The notes under the pieces: generated by a model
Databases searched by the model: none
Seen by the model: the letters and a program-made list of their open reading frames with translations, nothing else
What the model was told of the DNA's origin: nothing
Position numbers and translations under genes: made by a program
Source of the DNA: Gordionus sp. m RMFG-2023
Taxonomy: Eukaryota > Nematomorpha > Gordioida > Chordodea > Parachordodidae
Direction: 5' to 3'
DNA: 64,000 nucleotides
Assembly: GCF_954871325.1 (NCBI RefSeq)
Contig: NC_088778.1
Span: forward strand, 25,343,120 to 25,407,119
Part shown: positions 40,801-50,519 of the stretch, piece after piece
Layout: each line of letters starts with the position of its first letter
How positions within the stretch are numbered: position 1 is the stretch's first letter

Positions 40801-43399
40801 TGAAATATAAAATTACAACACCTTATTTTTTCTATTTGAAAAGTTTAGGAATTTTAAAGATACCGAAATAAACTATATATTATAGCACAAATATTGTTTC
40901 GGATACTCCCAATCCTCCAAATATTTAATAAGATTTTAAACCTGACAAAGATTACATTGTTTTAGTCAAATATATGTTTTTTTTAAGGATTGGGAATTAA
41001 GTTCTATGAGTTGTTATATTTTTTTTTATATATCAAAATTAATCCAGGATATATTTATCAAGGAAATAAGGACGATAATGAAAATACACAAGCTAAGTGA
41101 CATTAAAGAGATCGGGGATGGAGTCGGTAGGTTAAAACATGAAACGGCGGCGATAACTTTTCAAAAAAATATAAAATAGAAATTATAAACAAATGCATTA
41201 CACATAATTAACCAAATAAATATAATATATCCATCTAACCTCCACATTCCAGATTTATTTTATATAATATATGTACAGATTCCGTCAATCTTTGCAAAAT
41301 ATACTGAGATATAATTATTTATTTTTAGACAACGGGCTCTTTAGAAATTAAATAATATATCGTTCCATTATATTCTTATATGATGATGGTTAATTAACAT
41401 AGTTATCTTTAAATATAAATAAGAATACTGGCAATAATAGATTTTAGTTTTATAATATTTTATTAATTTTGTATACGATTTTTAAAGAAAAATCCATTGT
41501 TATTATAATAAGTTTTTAAACATAAAATTACTTAATTTAACAAAATAACCTCTCAGTGGGTTGAATTAAAATAAAATAATGTATGAATTTACATTTCTTT
41601 ATTAATTATATTTGTGATTATACATCTTTATTAAAAATAATCTATTTCTACCTAACTTTATCAAAAACATTATTTCATTCATTCTATCGGCTCTATAATA
41701 CAACTAAAAAATTGTAATTATAGTGCTACAATTTACGGCCCCAAAATTAAAATATATCAAAAATACCGATCTTAAATTTCTCTCATTTTAATACGCTTAC
41801 CATTTTATCTAAACTTAAGGTGAGTTATTATTGCTAAAAATATTTGAAATATTTATAAAGAAAATTTTTCTTTGAAATAATTATGTGAAAACCTAAATAA
41901 AAAAATAAACATTATATTAATCAAAAGGGTCTACCTTCATTCCACATTAGCAGTACCAATGTTTCCATTAAAAATTTTAATAAAAAAATAGTTGACAATG
42001 TTAAATTTATAGATTATATCAGCTCTTATTATATAGATTATATATAAAGCTAAAATTATATTAACTATACAATTTACATCGAAGCTTAGACCTGAAATAT
42101 CAAAACTAGAGAAATAACAATCATTTGTTAACTTTTCCCTACCTAACTTAATTTATATACTCCCTGAACTCTCTATTTAATCCTTCTTTCAATATAATTT
42201 TATCGCAAAAGAGACCACAGGAGCTCGCAGTCTAGATGTACGGGGGGTATGTTCTATGAATTTCCTCAATAATAGCGCCCTGATATGTTATTCCAACAAA
42301 GAGCCAACAGAAGTTTGCATGAAACGTTACCTCTCTCGTTACAAGTTTTATCTGGCATTCGAGAACAGTAACTGTGCACATTATATAACGGAAAAATTTT
42401 TTCGTGCACTCTCCGTGGGGACGGTACCCGTAGTGTTTGGCGCTCGATACTCTGATTATGTTAGGGTAGCGCCACCATTTTCTTTTATTTTCGTGGCTTC
42501 GCCCTTAGCGATTACTGCCGGAGTCATGGGTGATTTTGTATTTGTCATATTAGCGGCATTCCAGCAAGGTTTTATTTTATCCACTTTTAATCTTTGAGCG
42601 GGTTTTTTAAATTTAAAAATCTGATTTTACCGAAAATGTATATCATGTTTGGAATACCTACCTTGTGAATTTAATAATGTTTTATCATGAACTTTTGAAC
42701 TTATGCTTTTCATAGATTTTTCATATAAATTATATATGACTCAAATATTAACGGCAAATATTTCTGAAATTCATAAGATGGGTATTCTAAACATGCCGGA
42801 ATACATATCGGTAAAATGAGATTTTAAATTTAAAAAAAAACGCTTTCAAAAAATGATTTAAAGTTGAAAAAATAACACACTGCAGAGGAAAACCATATAT
42901 ACATATCTCAATTTTTAAAAAGATCATAACTATCCTGAACTATTCTAATCTTTAAATAAGTTCCTCTAATAATTCATATTCTTGCGCTTTCCCTATTAAA
43001 TTTTTTTAATAAAATTATTCATTGAATAGGACGCAATGCAAGTTTGATGATTATATATATATTATATAATAATGTATAGTATATTTATTTATTTTAATCA
43101 AATTACCAGGGAATCAATCTCAAAATTCTTCCATTCCAAATATTAATCTGGAGATACCAAAAAATCATCCATATTTTCATTCCAACAATATGAATGAATT
43201 AGTTAAATACCTTTTAAAATTAGATTCCAATGACACACTTTACAATGAGTATCACGCTTGGAGAGAGGAATACATTATAGTAGGTAAAAAGAACAAATAT
43301 TTATGCTCAATTTGTGAACATCTGCATCTCAAGGACATCCCTAACAAATCCTACAAAATATCCGATTGGTGGAATAAAGAAAGGGATTGTAAAGATTAA
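28819..43399 (+). CDS. Alpha-1,3-fucosyltransferase gene 2 (GT10), four exons
   Basis: Tandem paralogue of gene 1 with the same intron positions and phases. Inferred exons: 28819-29304, 31829-32051, 42221-42529, 43110-43399 (1308 nt, 435 aa), all open and GT/AG bordered. It has an N-terminal anchor (YYITIGIFITILVF), a short stem with one copy of the NVT repeat, ILWTAFH, FFNM|ESPVHTYGNL, FNWTITYLPQSDIYNPY, VVSNCNTNNNRL, YKFYLAFENSNC, YITEKFFRAL, VPVVFGARYSDYV and the C-terminal YLCSICEHL and DWWN. As in gene 1, H replaces the usual D before YITEK. The predicted product is a GDP-fucose-dependent Golgi fucosyltransferase; whether it works on N-glycan cores or on antennae cannot be told. Intron 2 is about 10.2 kb and packed with insertions, which could hamper splicing. 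AATAAA occurs at 43513. Confidence 0.86.
30334..30435. mobile_element. Small MITE candidate in intron 1 of gene 2
   Basis: About 100 bp bounded by 'gtgttgataaagtaac' and 'aacttttaacaacgctag', whose ends are inverted and resemble the TAGTGTTGTTAAAAAG terminus of the MITE at 40078. Flanks 'tgtacac' and 'tgtatac' are similar but do not align perfectly as a duplication. Confidence 0.4.
32606..32744 (+). other. Unexplained open segment, possible exon relic
   Basis: After 'gatcag' an open stretch of about 45 codons reads VSKDSIDRKNCIKVLESFYS, then KLNSTIFKFFKEKILHILSS, ending at a TAA. It is less AT-biased than its surroundings and amphipathic. I do not recognise the family. It could be a captured terminal exon or a piece of a transposase, or chance. 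Confidence 0.25.
33895..34180 (+). pseudogene. Nuclear copy of mitochondrial COX1 fragment (NUMT)
   Basis: Translation gives RILFLFTVEGLTGIILS and SLDLIM, matching the cytochrome c oxidase subunit I segment FLFTVGGLTGIILSNSSLD. Just upstream 'caa att tga gtc tta gga ttt' reads Q-I-W-V-L-G-F only if TGA is tryptophan, the mitochondrial code. In a shifted frame downstream come HHDTLS, EAIFSIFAGVIHLIPLVLG and FLTFIGLNLIFF, matching HDTYY, GAVFAIFAG, HWFP and GLNLTFFPQ. Frame changes and lost residues show it is non-functional nuclear DNA. The real COX1 protein is about 510 residues; about 90 are represented. Confidence 0.75.
34241..36224. other. Intron 2 of gene 2, part shared with gene 1
   Basis: About 34280-35240 aligns with copy 1 at 15363-15735 and 18330-18660, minus the pogo element. 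Landmarks include 'gatttttggactg', 'gcaatagttgttatatta' and the GC-richer 'cagtggcgtagctaggga' at 35143, whose counterpart in copy 1 is at about 18535. After about 35300 similarity is lost and no gene is visible. Confidence 0.5.
36225..38480. mobile_element. Foldback-like element with long repeat-filled arms
   Basis: Two inverted arms of about 700 bp (about 36230-36960 and 37740-38475). Outer halves mirror each other: 'gtcgtaatttttaaaggga', 'cgggat', 'gcgttttccac', 'agctatcgattgata' on the right arm and their complements on the left. Inner halves carry about four (left) and three to four (right) tandem units of roughly 120 bp built on 'ggtatcaaataaaagctaat', 'gactgaaagtctt' and a G- or C-rich run. 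The central 700 bp holds one short open frame (37390-37641). Tandem-repeat-filled long inverted repeats are typical of foldback or Galileo-type elements; the superfamily is not determined. Confidence 0.7.
37390..37641 (+). CDS. Short unknown open frame in the foldback core
   Basis: 83 codons from ATG to TAA, lying between the two inverted arms. The product is acidic at first (IDNENNFGTDHIDKGIS) and ends lysine-rich (SLKKKLENL); the middle has RCGRGFIIKSCFKG. I recognise no family. It may be a remnant of the element's own gene, a captured fragment or chance. No promoter or splice evidence is visible. Confidence 0.25.
   Translation: MSTVVIDNENNFGTDHIDKGISLENDEYDFLFLNSQTILISIKKLTQGINFSIRCGRGFIIKSCFKGNISNKNISLKKKLENL
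38878..39313. repeat. Minisatellite, about eight units of 41-63 bp
   Basis: Each unit opens with 'ggccaaaatca' or a close variant, continues with a poly-A-rich 'aaaaaaatcacgtgaatgta' type core and closes with 'aaatattt'. Unit length varies because of internal deletions. Long open frames on both strands here are products of the repeat, not genes. Confidence 0.85.
39775..41912. mobile_element. Element with long inverted repeats, about 2.1 kb
   Basis: The left arm (about 39775-40370, after removing the nested MITE) and the right arm (about 41400-41912, reversed) share 'attttaggttttcaca', 'gcactataattacaattttt' and 'ataaagaaatgtaaatt' in mirrored order. Just inside, a direct repeat of roughly 120 bp, with 'aacgggct' and 'atatcgttcca', occurs at 40370-40490 and 41290-41420. 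The remaining interior has no recognisable protein. It lies in intron 2 of gene 2. Superfamily and target-site duplication are not clear. Confidence 0.65.
40078..40266. mobile_element. hAT-type MITE, 189 bp, nested
   Basis: Perfect-looking inverted ends (TAGTGTTGTTAAAAAG and CTTTTTAACAACACTA) with eight-base flanks gcttagag (40070-40077) and gctgagag (40267-40274), seven of eight alike. It is inserted in the left arm of the long-inverted-repeat element; the right arm lacks it and shows the joined site ('cactgagagg' when read in the same direction). Confidence 0.85.
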
Positions 43400-43589
43400 A
43401 TGGAAGCCATCCAAAATATCAAATTTTATTAAGTCTCATAAAATATTTTTAATTGTTAATAGATGAAATACACTTATTTATATAAAATTTATAATTATTT
43501 ATTGACTAAAAATAATAAAACGTTTTTCAAATAATAGCAAATAGAATTAACATTACCTATGCTAGATGCTATCGTTATAGATGGTGATT

Positions 43590-43795
43590 GGCTTAGTTAT
43601 TGCTGACGATGTTTATAAAAAATGACCATAGCCATTATATTTAAAATGTCTATGGTAATCGATTTTTTTTGTGACTACAGCTGCTTAATAATAGATATTT
43701 TTGTTGGCTAAACTTAGGCGCTTCCTCAACTATAGTTATTGTATTCAAAACATATTTTTATTATTAAGTATTTTATTCTTTTCAATCTTTGTTTT
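43590..43795. repeat. Dispersed repeat, copy B
   Basis: Matches 2430-2620 over about 190 bp (see that entry): 'gatgtttataaaaaatga', 'atgtctatggtaatcg', 'agctgcttaataatag' and 'cttcctcaactatag'. It lies directly downstream of gene 2. Confidence 0.6.
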
Positions 43796-43890
43796 TAGAA
43801 GATATTAATAAATTTTATATCGCGATATTATCCATTATTTAAAAAATTCAAAATAATGTATTATTATTTTTATTTTTTATCACTTTGTTC

Positions 43891-44078
43891 TAATGTTGTT
43901 ACACGGTTGGTTGTGCCAATTTTTTATACCCGATAACTCAATCTTCAAGCCAGATAAATATCACTTAAAATTCAAGATTTCTCTAATAGATGTCCAAACC
44001 TTTGTGCCATCTATGAGAAAATTCTTCAGGCATGCGTAATATTTTTCTGGATCTCAATCTAGCCATTTAACAATACTA
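43891..44078. mobile_element. hAT-type MITE relic, 188 bp
   Basis: Inverted ends 'taatgttgtta' and 'taacaatacta' and almost the same length as the MITE at 40078. Shared interior words include 'aatagatgtccaa'. Flanks ctttgttc and atttgccc agree at five of eight positions, so it is old. Confidence 0.6.
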
Positions 44079-44899
44079 ATTTGCCCTCCATTCACAGCTA
44101 TTTTTTTAAAAAAAAAATTACTATTAATTTTTATTAATAAAATAATAACGATGATTGTCATTTCGAAAAGATTTATAATTATTTTTGTAATTTATATTTT
44201 TACATGATGGAATTTTTTTTTTTAGAAATTAGAAATGATACAAAATTTAAGAAAGTCTTTAGTTTTTTGAAACTTAAGAGCCTAAAAATTATTTATTTTA
44301 TTATAATTAAGTATCAACTTAAAATAGAAATCGATGTCTGCCTCATAAATGTAAAGGATGCAGGAAAGAGTCCCATCCTACAGGTAGACATGAACTTGTT
44401 TATATTCTAAAGGGCAGTTAAGTCAATAAATTAGTGGATAACTATCTTAATCTCATGGGATCCAATCCCTTCCTGTCTGCTGGGAAAAGACTACATGGCC
44501 TTACAAATATCCCTTGGTTTCGAGGAAAACATCTTATTTGAGATTTCCGTGTGTCTCACAGTTCTCCTCTAACCGAAACATTGACCTGATTATAAGAGCA
44601 GAAAGGTCGAAATCTTGAAAGTATGACGACCTTTTAATTTTTTTAAGATTTTAGTTAGAAAAATTCTCAAATCCTTTTATAATTTTACTATCAACCCAAG
44701 TTGCTGTGTACCGAGGCAATAGTTTCCTTGGATCTCAGTCAGATAAATTTTTAATGAGAGCAATTTATAAAAAAAACATGCTCTGTAGGCTAAAATGGAA
44801 ATATATTTTAACATTTTTTTAAAAATTTAAGCTACACTCAAATGGCATATATGTATTTTTAGAATTTTATTATAATACTATATCTTTTTTTAGAAACTA

Positions 44900-45080
44900 C
44901 AAAAAAAAAGGTTCAAAAAAGTGAATATAGAACCATGTAGTAATAAATCGAAATAAATTAAGAGTGAGAAGAAGTTATTTTCGGTTCTATGTCTATGGGT
45001 AAAATTAAAGATAGTTATACCCTTAAGTAACAAAATTTCAACGAATGTTTTTACAGATAGATATTGTTATACCACATAAA
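44900..45080. repeat. Dispersed repeat, shares family with 58410-58560
   Basis: Landmarks 'agaaccatgtagtaataaat', 'ttttcggttctatgtctatg' and 'ggtaaaatta' align in order with 'aaaccttgtagtctaat', 'ttttgattccatctccatg' and 'ggtaaaatcataaatta' near 58430-58510. It is diverged and noncoding. Confidence 0.45.
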
Positions 45081-45782
45081 AAAATGTTAAACCGTTAAAA
45101 AAAATATCCCTTTATTAGCCAAAAATATAAGTTTTTAAAGTTATTTTTCTATACTTAAGTTTGACTCATTCAAGATTTAAAAATCACCTCTATATCAATA
45201 ATAATGAGTCATAATTTGTTTGCATTCGGAGAATGTGTCATAACAGAATATAGCAATTCCATAAAGAAATGATAATTAATTGTTAACTTAGCCTCATTTA
45301 TGGTAAGCGCCATTTGCTAAAGCAATTAAATTATTTGCCGCATAATTTATAAATAAGCCAATAATAGATATAATATATAAATGCCTAGCGAAATGATGAA
45401 ATCGCAACACCTACTTATGTTTATATAAAAGTATTATAGATATGATAAATTAGTAGTGAATTCGCTAGTGATTAATTTCCTATCGTTTGAGAGAATTGCG
45501 TTAACTATAAATGAAGCGTTATATCGATATAATTTTCCCTATCCTCCCTTAAAGTATTTTATCATGAAGGGAAGGGGGGGGGGTAATATTATTGCGCTTT
45601 TCTTGATATAATTCACAGCTGATTAATACCTCAAATCCGTAAATTATATTATCCTCCGGTATATATATACTAGTGATAATTATATTTTAGCATTACATAA
45701 CAATATTTCATATGATAAAAATTGTTCCCTGGTTGTTATATATTTGATATATTATATCGAGATTTAAGTCAATTAAACTCAC

Positions 45783-45898
45783 AAGAACAGTAGGCTCCCT
45801 TCCTAGTGGGCATCCTTTTCTTTGAATTTTTCTTATAATTAAGGAACAACTCGGCCTTCTTCTGTTAACGGCTGTGGATAAATAGGTTGCCAAATCGC
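45783..45898 (-). other. Candidate orphan exon, function unknown
   Basis: On the - strand a 116-nt open segment lies between a good acceptor (aatcatag) and a good donor (gtgagttt). It reads GDLATYLSTAVNRRRPSCSL, then RKIQRKGCPLGREPTVL. Its GC content is higher than its surroundings. I do not recognise the protein and found no partner exon nearby. It may be a captured exon, part of a transposase or chance. Confidence 0.25.
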
Positions 45899-46539
45899 CT
45901 ATGATTAGAGTTTGTGATAAACAATTATTTCTCCATAAATTTTTATTTAAATATGTTAATTTTGATTCTTAACCTTCTCAAAATAGAGTTCTGCGAGATC
46001 CAATCCGGACAATTCGAGAATATTTTTACGGGCTTGACCTTTTATATTGATAATTAGGCAAATTTAGGTAGTTTTCCTTTATAAAACATTGTTAAAGGAC
46101 GGATTGGACAACTTGTACTAAATTTATTTTATGGGCCAATATTTCCCCGAACAATGTTCTAAATCTTATGCTAATCCTTAATTAATTTAGAACTTTTACA
46201 TTTTAAATAAAAATTGAATAAATTATATTACTTGTTAAAATAACTATTGTATAATTGATACTAAGTTGTAAAGGTGGATACCCCAACCCAACATGTGTGG
46301 TTGAGAATTTTAAAATCGTTAATTAATTTGAAATTTAGATTATAAATCTCCTATGTTATAGGTAGCATATAAAGCTTAAATTATATTACCTAATATTTAA
46401 ATCGAAAATTAGGCCTGAAATATAAAACTAGAGAAATAACAATGATTTCACTCTTTCTTATATAACTTATTTTAAATACTACCTATATTCTCTATTTGAT
46501 CCTTCTTTCCTATTCCAATACTTTTTATCTTAGAGGTAA

Positions 46540-47215
46540 TAGTAGCTCGCAGTCTAGAAGTCTGGGGGATATGTTCTTATTTCATAAATAAAAGTGCTTC
46601 AATATGTTATTTTAGGGAAGAGCCGCAAATAGTTTGCGACCCATCTCGTTACAGGTTTTATTTGACTTTCGAAAACAGTAATTGTGCGCGTTATATAAGA
46701 GAAAAATATTTCTTGAACTCTCCATGAGGCCGGTACCGGTAGTGTTTGGAGTTTGTTACTCTGATTATATCACGAAAGCGCCATCATTTTATTTTATTTT
46801 CGTGGTTTCGCCTGTGTGGCGATGAAAAGGTGTCGGTTATTTTATATCTTGTATATACATGTCTTAATTTTAAAAACTACCGGGGATTATTCTGAGCTCT
46901 TCAATGCAACAAACAAATTAATATTATATTTTATTTTTATCAAATTCCAGGGAATCAATCTCAAAATTTATTTAACCCAATTATGTATAAGGAGATGCCA
47001 ATGAACATCCATATTTTTATTCCAAGAATATGGAGGAACTAGCATATTACCTTTTAAAATTAGATTCCAAAATATCACGCTTGGAGAGAGGAATACGTAA
47101 TAGAAGATAGAAAGGACAAAAATCTATGCTTAATTTGTGAACATTTTGTATCGCAAAGACATCCCTAACAAATCATATAAAATATCTGATTGTTGGGGGA
47201 TAGTAAAAATTAAAA
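46540..47215 (+). pseudogene. Fucosyltransferase copy 3, exons 3-4 remnant
   Basis: An exon 3 relic (about 46548-46815) still shows SRYRFYLTFENSNCARYI, and an exon 4 relic (about 46950-47215) still matches by DNA. Compared with genes 1 and 2, exon 3 has lost nine bases before SRY and one base near 46720, giving an early TGA. Exon 4 has lost about 19 bases around NDTLYNEYH and further single bases. The DYITEK position reads RYIREK. No exons 1 and 2 precede it. It was made by duplication of the 3' part of a gene 2-like copy and then decayed without selection. Confidence 0.85.
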
Positions 47216-47419
47216 AGAATGAGAGTAAAAATATCAAATTCTAATAAATCTCATAACATATCTCTTTAATTTTAAATCATTTTCTATATTATAGAGCTCT
47301 CCTATCAACTATTTATTAAAGGTGTATTTTTATTTCTTTCTACTTTCAATTATAAGATAAAAATATTTTTTTTTTATCTAACGTTATTATTTCTTATTTT
47401 TAATTTTATCACTTTGCCC

Positions 47420-47593
47420 AGCTGTTGTTAAACAAGATTTTAGACATTATGTAAACCTCGAGATTCGGCAACTATAGGGCCAAATATTTTTGCCATCTAT
47501 TAACCAAATCTCCAGGCTTATATATTACTTTGGCTAAAATTTTAATTGGGCTGCTTTTAAAAATACATTCAAATCGGGCTTTTTAACAAAACT
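47420..47593. mobile_element. MITE relic, paralogue of 43891-44078
   Basis: Starts 'gctgttgttaaac' and ends 'gctttttaacaaaact'. It occupies the same place in the duplicated block as the 43891 MITE, so the insertion predates that duplication. The interior shares 'gagattcggcaa' with the 40078 MITE. Confidence 0.5.
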
Positions 47594-48080
47594 TCTTAAA
47601 GTTTCATATAACAAAAAACTTTTAATTTTAATCGTTTCTAAAAGTAGAAAGCTTAAAATAGAAATCAATGTCTATCATAAAAATGTAAAGGGAGTGGGAA
47701 AGTCTAATCCTACAGACAGATAAGGTTTAGCTTATATTCGAAAAGGTTCAGTCACTAGAATAATTAATTTTATAATCTGGAAAATTAGGTTTAGCTAACT
47801 ATCCATATCTCCAGGAGCCCATTCACTTCCTATCTGATGGGAAAAGGTCAGATGTCTTTACAAATATTCTTTGGTTTCGAGGAAAATATCTTATATGGGA
47901 TTCGTGTTTCCCAGTTTTCCTCTAACCCAAACTTTGACCCGATTATAACGGCCGAAAATTACAAAGTACCACGACCTTCCAGGTTTTTATTTCATCATAA
48001 GTTATTCATAGACACTAGGCTATAATTTCAAGATTTTAGTTAGAAAAATTCTCAAATAATGGGGATCACAGATCTTTTTT

Positions 48081-49124
48081 TAAAATCAACCCAAATTGTT
48101 GTTTTCGGAGGTCACAATCTTAGTTTCACTTATAAATTCACTGCCGCTGCCATCATGTTATTTAATAGGGAATAGATGTGTTCGAGTGAATAGAATTGTG
48201 TTTCAAATATCTTTGAATCTTAATCATATATTTTCCTATAAAAATATTCGTAGCAAATTGTATCATAAATCACAAAAATATATATCAATCTCAAATTCAA
48301 AAACATTTCTTTTATAGATCTCAATGAATCGATATAAATTAATAAATAATCGATCATCGAAATTACACTATAAAATAAAATGTAATTTAAAAGATGATAT
48401 AAGTAACTGAATCTAAGTTAAGCAATAGAATAATAAAAACTAAATATAAATCGTATATTTTAGTTATTGTCATAAGACATTAAAACTAAACAAATATCAT
48501 TAAAATAAAACTAAATATAAAGTAAATATATATAACATGTATTTAAATTTTATTATATATCGTAAGTAATTTACATGTTATTTTTAATATATTATTTTAA
48601 ATAAAATGTATTAAATGCGTTTTTCATTACAACTTAAAATAAATTATTAATTAAGAAATCCTCAATTATTTTATATGTAATATTATTTATTTTTTACTTT
48701 AGTTTAAACCCTATTAAATGTCTACCCCCATTTATAGATCAAATTATAATAAAATGACGCTCATTTGGAAATAATACAACCCAAGTTCATATATGTTTTG
48801 GTGGGACCACATCTATTAGATCGAAAGAAAGTGTTATATTTAATACTAACCTCGTCCTAAAATGAGATTCGAAATAAGGAGCTTAGAAAAAAAATTATGT
48901 ATTTTATATCCAATTTATTATGGATAAATATAAATAATTTTTAATAAATGACTGAATTAGGTAATTATAAATATAATCTATGTAATTTTTATTATTCTCA
49001 AATTTTCTGCAGGAAGCTAGAAATTCTTTGGGAATCTAGCTTCCAAATGCTCATTAGTTATGGCCTTGCAGTTAGATTTCAGTGTCTAATATTAAATTAG
49101 TTTCAGGAAAATAAACCTTGTGCT
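48081..49124. other. AT-rich spacer
   Basis: No gene, RNA gene or element seen. Open frames here are short and AT-driven. Confidence 0.4.
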
Positions 49125-49688
49125 CAGCGTCTACATGAGCGGGAGGGGTAGGAACAGTTTGCATCTTATTTTTTGAGGGGGTAGGCAGCTTTTATGGGGG
49201 TAAGATAAATTTTTTGGGGGGTTATCTATTAAATTTCGAGATGAAATAGGACAAAATTTATTGCTGTAAAAATTAATACTTTTATCATAGAATTATTATA
49301 ATATAATTCATCGATTAAATCTATATATTACAAACAATCATACACATAGTTTTCCAAATAAAACTTTCTGCTAATTTAAAAGGTTTAGAATTTCAGCAAG
49401 CTCATAATGCCATAATAATTAATTTATTGTAAATAATGGAGGTTTTAATTGAATTTATTATCTAAAAAATAAATTCTTTATATTCGCAAAATATAGATAG
49501 TTGGTAGTAGAGATAGATTAATTTAAGTTATCCTTTATAAATTCTCTGAAAAGAGTATCAATAAATTAAAAAGGTAAAAATAATAATAGGGAGACACCGC
49601 CGCCGAAAGCTGTGATTTTTTTAAGGGGGTAAGCAAAGGTTTTTGAAGGGGGTTTGCATCCAGTGAAAATCCGGTCATGTAGACGCTG
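49125..49688. mobile_element. hAT-like non-autonomous element, 564 bp
   Basis: Inverted ends share CAGCGTCTACATGA, followed by CGG one base further in. Flanks are cttgtgct (49117-49124) and cttgggct (49689-49696), seven of eight alike, an eight-base hAT-type duplication. Subterminal G-rich runs ('gagggggtaggcag', 'aagggggtaagcaaagg') are arranged near both ends. No transposase fragment is visible. Confidence 0.8.
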
Positions 49689-49696
49689 CTTGGGCT

Positions 49697-50519
49697 TGAA
49701 CTTCTATCTCCAAGTGTAGGAATTTATCTTTTGAGCCAAAAGTCATTTAAAAAAAAGGATATTTATACCCAAAGATATTGTAAACGCGACTTTTAAAGTA
49801 GCGTGATAATAGTTTCAAAAAAAGCCATTACACTAATTAATAAAGAAAATCGATTCCATTATTTTTTTTAAATATGTATGATAAAATCTTATTAAAGATA
49901 TATTAAAAAATTGTAATGTAAAATATATTTAATTTAGTAAAATTCTCAAATTTTGCAAAAGGAAAACAATATTTTCAATTACAAGATTATCTCCTTCTAG
50001 TAAAATGTCGTTATCATAAACTCTCACTTGTTCTTATCCATTTGATTTTCAAACATATTTTAAATTATTTTTTATCAGATGGTCGACTGAACTTAAAAAA
50101 ATGGTAGTTTACTTTACTATTAGAATTAAATTAAAAAATCATTAATTTAAAATAGCATAACGCTCATTTTCAAAAAAATCGCTAAAGCTATATAGAAAAA
50201 AGCAGTGCGCTACTTTAACAACATTATATAATGATATTCACGAACGTATATTTAAATATTTTATGAAAAATACATATAAATTAACATTCTCCGGTGGTGA
50301 TTATTAATTATCTAAACATAAATAATAAAATGAATGAATGCATATTAAAATTCTGCGAGACATCTTTTTTGCGAATACATTATTATATATTAATGACCAA
50401 TCATATTTTATTGCCAGTCATTTTAGAATATTACAAAACTATGCCTTGATTAATTTTTATAATTTTAATTTGAGTTTGTGGCATCTAAAAAAAATATATT
50501 TTTATCTTGATAAAAATTT
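49697..50519. other. AT-rich spacer
   Basis: No supportable feature. An open frame at 50338-50601 overlaps the start of the satellite-like array and has no recognisable domain. Confidence 0.35.

Larger units (their letters stand above)
41990..44700. repeat. 3' part and flank of gene 2, duplicated at 46040-48080
   Basis: The region before exon 3, exons 3 and 4, and the downstream flank (including 'ccttggtttcgaggaaaa', 'gaccttttaattttttt'-like DNA and 'gattttagttagaaaaattc') reappear in the same order at about 46040-48080. This shows that a third, partial gene copy was made by duplication of this block. Confidence 0.7.
44079..46040. other. Spacer between gene 2 and the third copy
   Basis: Contains the duplicated flank (to about 44700), a dispersed repeat at 44900-45080 and a candidate orphan exon at 45783-45898. 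Otherwise AT-rich with no gene seen; a poly-G run lies near 45578. Confidence 0.4.
46040..48080. repeat. Second copy of the gene 2 3' block
   Basis: Contains the copy 3 pseudogene and the duplicated downstream flank ('ctttggtttcgaggaaaata', 'aagattttagttagaaaaat'). See 41990-44700. Confidence 0.65.

Noticed and set aside
44204-44410. 68-codon open frame in the gene 2 downstream flank
   Set aside because: The duplicated counterpart near 47640-47750 does not keep the frame, so it is unlikely to be coding.
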